The notes below the pieces were generated by a model. That model was not told the DNA's origin and did no database searches. It saw nothing but the letters and a program-made list of their open reading frames with translations. Positions 7,577-13,382 of a stretch of DNA of 14,331 nucleotides are shown here, piece after piece. The number at the start of each line of letters is the position of its first letter. The first letter of the stretch is position 1. The stretch is from assembly GCA_964606765.1 (NCBI GenBank), contig CAZSIR010000075.1, forward strand, positions 1 through 14,331, written 5' to 3'. The stretch is from Ga0077527 sp964606765. Lineage in GTDB: Bacteria; Pseudomonadota; Gammaproteobacteria; Burkholderiales; SG8-41. Both the position numbers and the translations under genes were made by a program.

Positions 7577-7608
7577 AACCCGGTCCGCGCTAGCTGGCCG
7601 GGTTTTTT
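7577..7608 (+). terminator. Intrinsic terminator of the riboswitch leader
   Basis: AACCCGGTC (7577-7585) pairs with GGCCGGGTT (7596-7604), giving nine pairs including one G-U around a 10-base loop, and the 3' arm runs into TTTTTT (7603-7608). It starts about 7 bases after the aptamer and 50 bases before the start codon, so it is a leader terminator and not the end of the preceding operon alone. It may also stop read-through from purF. The arrangement implies control by premature termination when SAM is bound. Confidence 0.85.
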
Positions 7609-7626
7609 ATTGGATGGAGCGCGATC

Positions 7627-8853
7627 ATGAAAAACGGTTTTACGACACAAATCCTGCATTCCGATCTGGAGGCGCCGATCGAGCATTTTTCCGTGTTGAA
7701 GCCCATGCACACGGCAGTGGCCTTCGGCTATCCGGATGTGCGCGATCTGGTGAAGGTGTTCAAGGGCGAGGCGGCCGGTTATGCCTATGGCCGGCAGGGC
7801 AATCCCACCACGGCCGCGCTGGAATCGAAGATCAGCAAAATGGAAGACGGCATTGCGACCGCCTGTTTTTCGACGGGCATGGCGGCGATTGCCTCGACCT
7901 TCATCGCGCTGCTGCGCGGCGGCGACCATGTGGTGTCGAGCGCCTTCCTGTTCGGCAACACCAACAGCCTGTTCGGCACGCTGGGGGAGTTCAGCTGCGA
8001 CATCAGTTATGTCGATGCCACCCTTGTCGAGAACGTGGAAAAGGCGCTCAAGCCCAATACGAAAATGGTGTTTGTCGAAACCATCGCCAACCCGCGCACC
8101 CAGGTCGCCGACTTGGCACGCATCGGTGAGCTCTGCGCGCGGCGCGGCATTGTCTATGTCGTCGACAACACGATGACTTCGCCCTGGCTGTTCCGGCCGA
8201 AGCAGGTGAAGGCCGCCTTGGTGATCAATTCACTGACCAAGTACATCGGCGGCCACGGCAATGCGCTGGGCGGCGCGGTGACCGACACCGGGCTCTATGA
8301 CTGGACATCGTTCCCGAACATCTACGACAACTACAAGAATGCCAAACCCGCCAACTGGGGCATCCTGCAGATCCGCAAGAAGGGATTGCGTGACGTCGGC
8401 GCCACGCTGTCGGCGGAAGCAGCGCACCGGCTGGCGATGGGGGCCGAGACGCTGGCCCTGCGCATGGAACGGGCGTCCGCCAATTGCCTGCAACTGGCGC
8501 GCTTTCTTGCCAAACATCCCAAGGTCACCAAAGTCTATTACCCCGGACTTGAAGACCATCCGCAGCACAAACTTTCCGCCGAGCTGTTCCGGAATTTCGG
8601 TGCGCTGATGAGCATTGAGCTGGCCGGCGGCATTGACTGTTTCGATTTCATGAACCGCCTGCAGCTGGTGATTTCATCCAGCCATCTCGGCGACAACCGC
8701 ACGCTGGCGATACCGGTCGCGCACACGATCTACTGGGAAATGGGGCCGGAGCGGCGCGCCGGGATGGGCATTGCGGATTCGCTGATCCGGCTTTCGATCG
8801 GGATCGAGGACGCTGACGACCTGATCGCGGATTTCACCCAGGCCCTGGCCTGA
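7627..8853 (+). CDS. Cystathionine gamma-synthase family PLP enzyme
   Basis: This 408-residue fold-type I PLP enzyme belongs to the Cys/Met metabolism family (cystathionine gamma-synthase, O-acyl-homoserine sulfhydrylase, gamma-lyase). The cofactor lysine is Lys205 in NSLTKYIGGHGNALGG; Asp180 in VVDNT contacts the pyridine nitrogen; YAYGRQGNPT (53-62) and FSTGMAA (81-87) bind the phosphate from the neighbouring subunit and the same subunit. The start is supported by GGAG (7616-7619) 7 bases upstream. The SAM-responsive leader points to methionine synthesis, through cystathionine formation or direct sulfhydrylation of an acylated homoserine; sequence alone does not decide between them. In many proteobacteria metZ follows purF, so this could fill that place, though I would not assign the symbol. 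It converges on lpxH with only 6 bases between stop codons. Confidence 0.88.
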   Translation: MKNGFTTQILHSDLEAPIEHFSVLKPMHTAVAFGYPDVRDLVKVFKGEAAGYAYGRQGNPTTAALESKISKMEDGIATACFSTGMAAIASTFIALLRGGDHVVSSAFLFGNTNSLFGTLGEFSCDISYVDATLVENVEKALKPNTKMVFVETIANPRTQVADLARIGELCARRGIVYVVDNTMTSPWLFRPKQVKAALVINSLTKYIGGHGNALGGAVTDTGLYDWTSFPNIYDNYKNAKPANWGILQIRKKGLRDVGATLSAEAAHRLAMGAETLALRMERASANCLQLARFLAKHPKVTKVYYPGLEDHPQHKLSAELFRNFGALMSIELAGGIDCFDFMNRLQLVISSSHLGDNRTLAIPVAHTIYWEMGPERRAGMGIADSLIRLSIGIEDADDLIADFTQALA

Positions 8854-8859
8854 TCGGCT

Positions 8860-9588
8860 TCAGAGCAGAACCGCGCTGCAGCCCGCGGCATCAACGCGGA
8901 GATATCCGCCGCGCTGATACCAGTCGTTGAGCACCCAGCGTTCGCAGGCATGTCCGTCGACCTGATGGAGATGCCGCGCCGGGCGGTGGGTGTGGCCGTG
9001 GATCAGCCGCGGGTATTTGTACTGCCTTAGCAAGGCTTCCACGGCAGCCGGCGCCACATCCATGATGGTTTCGGTTTTCTGCTGCTTGCTGGCTTCACTT
9101 TGCGCGCGCAGGCCAAGCATCTGCTCGCGTCGCGCGGCCAGCGGCTGGGCGAGGAAGCGTGCCTGGTTCTGCGGATCCCGCGCATAGGTCCGGAAGCGCT
9201 GGTACTCGGCGTCATCGGTGCACAGCGTGTCGCCGTGGGCCAGCAAGGTCGCTGTGCCGTACTGGTCAATCAACAGCGGGTCAGCGATCAGTGCGGCGCC
9301 GCAACGCGCGGCGAACACATCGCTGATCAGCAGGTCGCGGTTGCCCTGCATCAGCAATACGCGGGTGCCGCGGGCGGCGAGGGCGGCGAGGGCGGATGCG
9401 GTCTGCAGGCCCAGGGCATCACTGTCGTCGTCGCCGATCCAGTATTCGAACAGGTCGCCGAGGATGTACAGCGCTTCGGCCTCTACGGCGACCTCGCGGG
9501 TGAAGGCGAGGAATTGCGCGGTGATCTGCGGCCGTTCGTCCGCCAGGTGCAGATCGGAGACGAACAGGCTGTGCGGCAGATTGGGCAT
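8860..9588 (-). CDS. lpxH: UDP-2,3-diacylglucosamine diphosphatase
   Basis: LpxH hydrolyses UDP-2,3-diacylglucosamine to lipid X and UMP, the fourth step of lipid A synthesis, at the inner face of the inner membrane. The 242 residues fit. All metallophosphatase ligands are seen in the expected order: Asp12 and His14 (SDLHL), Asp45 (LGDLFEYWIGDD), Asn83 (GNRD), His118 (AHGD), and His197/His199 (HGHTHRP). The FEYWIGDD string separates LpxH from generic phosphoesterases. No Shine-Dalgarno sequence is evident before the ATG at 9588; a GC-rich hairpin lies just upstream (9594-9612). It is last in the minus-strand cluster, 30 bases after the cytoplasmic cyclophilin gene, an arrangement seen in many betaproteobacteria. 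Its presence confirms a Gram-negative, lipid A-making organism. Confidence 0.95.
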   Translation of the reverse strand: MPNLPHSLFVSDLHLADERPQITAQFLAFTREVAVEAEALYILGDLFEYWIGDDDSDALGLQTASALAALAARGTRVLLMQGNRDLLISDVFAARCGAALIADPLLIDQYGTATLLAHGDTLCTDDAEYQRFRTYARDPQNQARFLAQPLAARREQMLGLRAQSEASKQQKTETIMDVAPAAVEALLRQYKYPRLIHGHTHRPARHLHQVDGHACERWVLNDWYQRGGYLRVDAAGCSAVLL

Positions 9589-9593
9589 GAGGG

Positions 9594-9612
9594 GCGGGGC
9601 GGCAGGCCCCGC
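9594..9612 (-). other. GC-rich hairpin between cyclophilin and lpxH genes
   Basis: A 7-bp inverted repeat, GCGGGGC with GCCCCGC, encloses a 5-base loop in the 30-base gap before lpxH. No T run follows on either strand, so it is not a canonical terminator. It could modulate lpxH translation or mRNA processing, but in GC-rich DNA chance is possible. Confidence 0.4.
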
Positions 9613-9618
9613 GGCGTA

Positions 9619-10110
9619 TCAGACGACTTCGGCTTTTTCGATGATCACGTCCTCGACCGGCACGTCCTGGTGCATGCCCTTGCTGCCGGTCTTGACTTTG
9701 CGGATCTTGTCGACGACATCGGTGCCATCGACCACCTTGCCGAACACGCAGTAACCCCAGCCCTGCGGCGTTGGCGCAGTGTGGTTGAGGAAATCGTTGT
9801 CGCCGACATTGATGAAAAACTGCGCGCTGGCCGAGTGCGGGGCCGAGGTGCGGGCCATGGCGACCGTGTAGATATCGTTTTTCAGGCCGTTGTTGGCTTC
9901 GTTCTGCACCGGCTCGCGCGTCGGTTTCTGTTTCATGCCGGGTTCAAAACCGCCGCCCTGGATCATGAAGCCGTCGATCACGCGGTGGAATATGGTGTTG
10001 CTGTAGTGGCCGTCCTTCACGTACTGGGTGAAGTTGGCGGCGGTGTCCGGGGCCTTGGCGGCGTCAAGTTCGATGCTGATGACGCCGTGGTTGGTGTGCA
10101 GCTTGATCAT
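9619..10110 (-). CDS. ppiB: Cytoplasmic peptidyl-prolyl cis-trans isomerase (cyclophilin)
   Basis: This cyclophilin catalyses cis-trans isomerisation of X-Pro bonds and has no signal peptide, so it should act in the cytoplasm. The 163 residues match PpiB. Core motifs are IFHRVIDGFMIQGGGF, with the catalytic Arg in FHR, then AQFFINVGDNDFLNH and GYCVFGKVVDGTDVV. I place the start at 10110 (MIKLHTNHGVISIEL), where cyclophilins of this type begin; an AGGA lies 8 bases upstream. A longer open frame reaching 10209 would add 33 low-quality residues running back into the preceding gene and is rejected. It lies 40 bases after the periplasmic paralogue, with which it shares long near-identical stretches even at DNA level, indicating an old tandem duplication. 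Confidence 0.93.
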   Translation of the reverse strand: MIKLHTNHGVISIELDAAKAPDTAANFTQYVKDGHYSNTIFHRVIDGFMIQGGGFEPGMKQKPTREPVQNEANNGLKNDIYTVAMARTSAPHSASAQFFINVGDNDFLNHTAPTPQGWGYCVFGKVVDGTDVVDKIRKVKTGSKGMHQDVPVEDVIIEKAEVV

Positions 10111-10150
10111 GTCTCGGATCCTTGTGGCAGGTTGTGTTCGTATGTTCGGA

Positions 10151-10786
10151 CTACTGCGCTTTGGCGGCGGGTTTGGCTTTTGCCGGCGCGTCTTCAAGCA
10201 GCCGCGCACGCTCGATGACGATGGGCTGGCGCGGCACGTTCTGGTGCGGTCCGACGGTGGAGGTCGGCACCTGCAGCATTTTCTGCACCACGTCCATGCC
10301 GGAAGTCACCCGGGCGAACACCGTATAGCCATAGCCCTTGTCGTCGGCCGACTTGAAATCGAGGAAGTCGTTCTCGGCGACGTTGATGAAAAACTGCGCG
10401 GTGGCGGAATGCGGATCGGCGGTACGCGCCATGGCCACCGTGCCGACGGCGTTCCGGAGGCCGTTGCCGGCCTCGTTGCGGATCGCCGGACGCGCGGTTT
10501 TCTGCTGGAGGTTCGGCGTGAAGCCGCCGCCCTGGGCCATGAAGCCGGGAATCACACGATGGAAAATCGTGCCGTCATAAAAACCGTCCTTCACGTACTG
10601 CAGGAAGTTCTCGACGGTTTTCGGCGCGTTCTCCGGATACAGCTCGATCACGATGGCGCCCAGCGTGGTCTTCAGTTCGACCTTGGGATTGGCGGCGAGG
10701 GCGTTCGGAGCAAAACCCAAGGCGAGCAGCAGGGGTAGCAGGCGGACCAATAAAAGGGTAAATGAGCGGGTAAATGGGCGGATCAT
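10151..10786 (-). CDS. ppiA: Periplasmic peptidyl-prolyl cis-trans isomerase (cyclophilin)
   Basis: This 211-residue cyclophilin carries a Sec signal peptide: Arg-containing start, hydrophobic core LLLVRLLPLLLALGF, and probable cleavage after Ala31 (NALA/AN), so it should act on proline bonds of periplasmic and outer membrane proteins. The mature domain shows IFHRVIPGFMAQGGGF, AQFFINVAENDFLDF and GYTVFARVTSGMDVV. A short Ala/Lys/Pro tail (APAKAKPAAKA) follows the domain and is absent from its cytoplasmic neighbour. It lies 44 bases after the L,D-transpeptidase gene, across an unusually AT-rich leader, and 40 bases before the cytoplasmic copy. The symbol follows location and family and is not based on a database match. 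Confidence 0.88.
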   Translation of the reverse strand: MIRPFTRSFTLLLVRLLPLLLALGFAPNALAANPKVELKTTLGAIVIELYPENAPKTVENFLQYVKDGFYDGTIFHRVIPGFMAQGGGFTPNLQQKTARPAIRNEAGNGLRNAVGTVAMARTADPHSATAQFFINVAENDFLDFKSADDKGYGYTVFARVTSGMDVVQKMLQVPTSTVGPHQNVPRQPIVIERARLLEDAPAKAKPAAKAQ

Positions 10787-10824
10787 TATTTTCTCAATTA
10801 AATCAAATACTTATTAAACATCGG
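10787..10824 (-). promoter_or_regulatory. AT-rich leader before the periplasmic cyclophilin gene
   Basis: This short gap is strikingly AT-rich compared with its surroundings. On the minus strand it contains two TTTAAT hexamers (5 of 6 to the -10 consensus), but neither has a well-spaced -35 box; CTGACA lies only 10 bases before the first. It may hold an internal promoter for the two cyclophilin genes and lpxH, or simply be an unstructured ribosome-loading region. Confidence 0.3.
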
Positions 10825-10830
10825 GAGGTG

Positions 10831-12093
10831 TCAGGCCGCACCTTCATGGATGATGCGCCAGCCGCCTTTTTCTTGCTGCCAGTACTGGCGCTTGCGCATC
10901 TTGCCGCTGGTGTTGCTGCTGCTGTAATCCTGATCGAAGGTCACCACGGCGAGATTCTCGTCCCCGGGGTAGAGGAACATGCTGACCCGGTCGACCTTGA
11001 CCTTGATCCAGGACTTGCCGGCGTTGACGCTGCGTTTCTGCGCGGCCCAGCCGGCGTAGTCCTGTTTGCCGGCGGTGAAGTCCGCCGAGTAATGCTGCAG
11101 GTACTGTGCGGTGTCGCGGCTTTCCCAGTCGCGGCGCCAGTTCTCCAGGGATTGCTGCAGCGTGTCGCGCGTGGTCTTTGTGCTGCCGGCTTCGACCCAG
11201 TCGACGTTCTGCGCGATGATCACCGGCGTTACGCCGATCTGCACCTGTTTTGAAATGGTCTGCAGGTCTTCATTGGTCAGCGCCACGCAGCCGTCGCTGG
11301 CGCGCGGCGGCCGGCTGTAGGTGTCGAAGGGCACGCCGTGCAGCCAGATGCCGTGGCCGTTGCGGCCGCGCCGGCGGTCCCATTCATTGGGATAGTTGAT
11401 CGGGAAGGCGCCGCCGCCGTAGAGCGCGCTCTGCGTGCCGTAGGTGCGGCTCAACTGGTCGGGGAGCAGCTGGCTGGTGACGTGATAGACGCCGAGCGGT
11501 GTTTTCTTGTCGCCCTCGCGGTTTTTCTCGGTGCCGTTGCGGCCGATGGTGGTGTAGTAGTCGGCGACATAGCGCGGCGTGCCCTTGTCGTTTTCAAAGA
11601 CATACAGCGTGTACTTCGAGGTATCGACGACAAAGGCGTATTTCTGCGCGGGATCCATCTGCACCAGCGAACGCGGCACCCGGTTCAGGGGGCGTTCCTG
11701 GTTGTGGCGAGCCAGCCTCGCCCTGGCCTCATCTCGCAGGTCGGCGATGCGTTCCGCCGGTGCGTCTGCTGCCGTGCCGATGCTGCTGATCGGCCGCACC
11801 CGCGCCATCAGCAGATCACCCTTGATCAGGTGGGCGAGGCGGAAGTTCGGATTCTGCTGCAGCACCTTGTCGATCTCGGTCAGCGCGATGTCGAACTGTG
11901 CGCCGGCAATGGCCTGCAGTGTCTGTACGAGCAGCGCCTCGGTTGCGGCGGCAGTGCTGCTGTGCGTGCCCAGCAGGCTGCCCGCGCCCGATGACAGGGG
12001 GCGGTTGCCGAGGGCGAGGGTGGTGGAGGACGGCGTCAGTGCGGTGGCTGAAACGGCCGCAGCCAGCGCGCAGGCGAACAGCGGACGGTTCAT
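10831..12093 (-). CDS. L,D-transpeptidase with C-terminal NTF2-like domain
   Basis: This 420-residue exported protein carries a YkuD-type L,D-transpeptidase domain (about 150-297), the class that forms 3-3 peptidoglycan cross-links, attaches proteins, or trims such bonds. The start at 12093 opens a Sec-like signal segment (MNRPLFACALAAAVSATAL) and overlaps the stop of the upstream TPR gene as ATGA; an ATG 30 bases earlier would spoil the signal and is rejected. Residues 50-140 form a helical, TPR-like stretch. Active-site residues are His252 in WLHGVP and Cys269 in SDGCVAL, where the common SHGC reads SDGC. Residues 312-420 form an NTF2-like domain resembling the end of the TPR protein, an architecture matching Cds6-type L,D-transpeptidases. 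The exact reaction cannot be told from sequence. Confidence 0.88.
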   Translation of the reverse strand: MNRPLFACALAAAVSATALTPSSTTLALGNRPLSSGAGSLLGTHSSTAAATEALLVQTLQAIAGAQFDIALTEIDKVLQQNPNFRLAHLIKGDLLMARVRPISSIGTAADAPAERIADLRDEARARLARHNQERPLNRVPRSLVQMDPAQKYAFVVDTSKYTLYVFENDKGTPRYVADYYTTIGRNGTEKNREGDKKTPLGVYHVTSQLLPDQLSRTYGTQSALYGGGAFPINYPNEWDRRRGRNGHGIWLHGVPFDTYSRPPRASDGCVALTNEDLQTISKQVQIGVTPVIIAQNVDWVEAGSTKTTRDTLQQSLENWRRDWESRDTAQYLQHYSADFTAGKQDYAGWAAQKRSVNAGKSWIKVKVDRVSMFLYPGDENLAVVTFDQDYSSSNTSGKMRKRQYWQQEKGGWRIIHEGAA

Positions 12094-13163
12094 CCGCCGA
12101 CGAGTTCTTCCTGGATCAGCCATTGGTTGCCCGACTTGACCATGACCAGCTTTTTGCTGGCGACGGCCTTGAAACTGTTGGAGCGGTAATGCTGGCGGAA
12201 AGTGACCGTGGCGCGATTGGCGTCATTGAAGGTGACTTTGGGGGATTCGACCCGCAATTCGATCTTGCGCGGTTTGGCGACGCGGGAGCGGCGTTCGTTT
12301 TCCCATTCCTTGCGCGGCTCGCCGTCCGGTGTTTTGAAGCTCGGGGCATAACGCGCGAGATAGCCTTCGACATCATTGCCGGCCCAGGCCGTGGCCCAGC
12401 TGTTGACGGCTTTCAGCACGGCTTCCGGATTGGGCTCGGCAGCCGCGGATTTTGCCGGTTCACGCACGGTTTCCTTGGCGGGTTCTTTTGCCGCTTCTTT
12501 TGCAGGCTCTTTCACGGCCGCGGCAGGTTTGGCGGCGGCGACCTGGGCTGCTGGCGGAGTTGCCGCTGCGGGCGGCGGCGTGACCGGTTTGGCGGCCGCC
12601 GGCGCCTTGGGCGCATTCTGCGCCAGCGCAACCCGCGGTTGCGGCGCGCTGCTGAACAGGTCCTTGATCAGATTGAGCTTGGTCTGCGCCGCGCGGTTGC
12701 CCTTGTCCAGCTGCAGCGCCTTGTCATAGGCCTGACTCGCCATCTTGGCGTAGATGTCGCCGAGATTCTCGTGCGCGGTGGCGTAACTCGGATGGGTGCG
12801 GATGGCCATTTCCAGCGAACTGCGCGCCTTGTCGTACTGGCCCTGGGAGGCATACAGCACGGCGAGGTTGTTGTACGGCTCCGGCAGTTCCGGATAATCC
12901 TGCGTGAGTTCGGTAAACGTGCGTATGGCCTCGGCGGGTTTGTTCTGCTCGGTGAGCAGGATGCCGCGCAGGAAACGGCCGCGCGCGTCCTTGGGTTTTG
13001 ATTTCAGGTATTGCTCGACGCGCTCCATCGCGCGGTCGGTCTGCCCCTGCTTGAGCAACTGCTGGGCTTCCTGCAGATCATCGCCCTGCGCCAGTACCGG
13101 AGCGGCAAGGCTGAGGCAGAAGAGGGCGGAAGCGAGGCGGGCAGCGGTCTGTCTGAAAGTCAT
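12090..13163 (-). CDS. Secreted TPR protein with C-terminal NTF2-like domain
   Basis: This is a 357-residue exported protein of unknown specific function. A signal peptide with cleavage after Ala25 (APVLA/QG) is followed by about four TPR units (roughly residues 27-160, with PEPYNNLAVLYASQGQYDKA as the clearest). A low-complexity Ala/Pro/Lys linker (172-245) contains EPAKEAAKEPAKE repeats, and an NTF2-like domain fills 246-357. Cys16 lies in the signal but is not in a lipobox. The final domain shares the pattern W-x3-W-x3-D-x3-YL-x2-Y, then VTFxQxYxS and WxIxxE, with the C terminus of the L,D-transpeptidase encoded next, and the two genes overlap by ATGA. TPRs suggest a scaffold, and I infer it works with the transpeptidase in the periplasm. 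It is the first gene after the divergent promoter. Confidence 0.8.
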   Translation of the reverse strand: MTFRQTAARLASALFCLSLAAPVLAQGDDLQEAQQLLKQGQTDRAMERVEQYLKSKPKDARGRFLRGILLTEQNKPAEAIRTFTELTQDYPELPEPYNNLAVLYASQGQYDKARSSLEMAIRTHPSYATAHENLGDIYAKMASQAYDKALQLDKGNRAAQTKLNLIKDLFSSAPQPRVALAQNAPKAPAAAKPVTPPPAAATPPAAQVAAAKPAAAVKEPAKEAAKEPAKETVREPAKSAAAEPNPEAVLKAVNSWATAWAGNDVEGYLARYAPSFKTPDGEPRKEWENERRSRVAKPRKIELRVESPKVTFNDANRATVTFRQHYRSNSFKAVASKKLVMVKSGNQWLIQEELVGG

Positions 13164-13165
13164 CG

Positions 13166-13174
13166 TGCTATGAT
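13166..13174 (+). promoter_or_regulatory. Possible extended -10 promoter towards cysS
   Basis: TGCTATGAT fits the extended -10 consensus with one mismatch. No -35 box is evident at 16-18 bases upstream. If used, it would give cysS a leader of about 200 bases that overlaps the start of the opposing transcript. No better plus-strand promoter was found in the 219-base gap 13164-13382, which otherwise holds only a weak AGCGC/GCGCT hairpin (13350-13369) just before the cysS start. Confidence 0.3.
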
Positions 13175-13252
13175 TCCGATGGTCGTTGTTGAAACCGCAG
13201 TCATGGTGTTGATGACACCGAACATGACGCCATTAGTCCTTGAATCTTCGGG

Positions 13253-13280
13253 ATTTTACCAAGAACAACCGCTAATTCAA
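13253..13280 (-). promoter_or_regulatory. Predicted sigma70 promoter of the minus-strand cluster
   Basis: Read on the minus strand, TTGAAT (13280-13275) is followed after 16 bases by TAAAAT (13258-13253), with TGG directly before it as an extended -10 element. The -10 matches consensus at 5 of 6 positions. Transcription would start near 13246, leaving a leader of about 80 bases before the TPR gene. That leader includes a small hairpin, GGTGT with ACACC (13205-13219). Confidence 0.6.
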
Positions 13281-13382
13281 ATGGCTCTTTTCGCGGAATT
13301 TCCTGTCCCGGGATTCCATACCTGATTCCAGTGCCCGGCGGACCGCATCAGCGCGGATTCCGGGGCGCTCACAGACCTGATC

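Noticed and set aside
7614..8129. Alternative ATG and frame overlapping the PLP enzyme gene
   Set aside because: It is out of frame with the conserved PLP enzyme, and the GGAG at 7616-7619 lies inside it and serves the ATG at 7627.
10111..10209. 33-residue N-terminal extension of the cytoplasmic cyclophilin
   Set aside because: It overlaps the end of the upstream paralogue, is Arg/Pro-rich without family similarity, and a start at 10110 has a ribosome binding site and the normal cyclophilin N terminus.
9100..10218. Long plus-strand open frame (372 codons) across lpxH and the cytoplasmic cyclophilin gene
   Set aside because: It lies antisense to two well-supported genes and the gap between them, its translation is low-complexity with no recognisable domain, and such mirror frames are expected in GC-rich DNA.
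12094..12123. Upstream ATG for the L,D-transpeptidase
   Set aside because: It would put a charged segment (MADPGRTRRR) before the signal peptide; the ATG at 12093 sits in an ATGA overlap with the TPR stop and opens a clean signal segment.
11898..13001. Plus-strand open frame (367 codons) opposite the transpeptidase and TPR genes
   Set aside because: The opposite strand encodes a signal peptide, TPRs, a linker and a matched C-terminal domain; this frame is Gly/Arg/Phe-rich noise.
13350..13369. Hairpin before cysS as a T-box or attenuator
   Set aside because: It has only 5 pairs with a 10-base loop, no T run and no T-box sequence; proteobacterial cysS genes are not usually T-box controlled.
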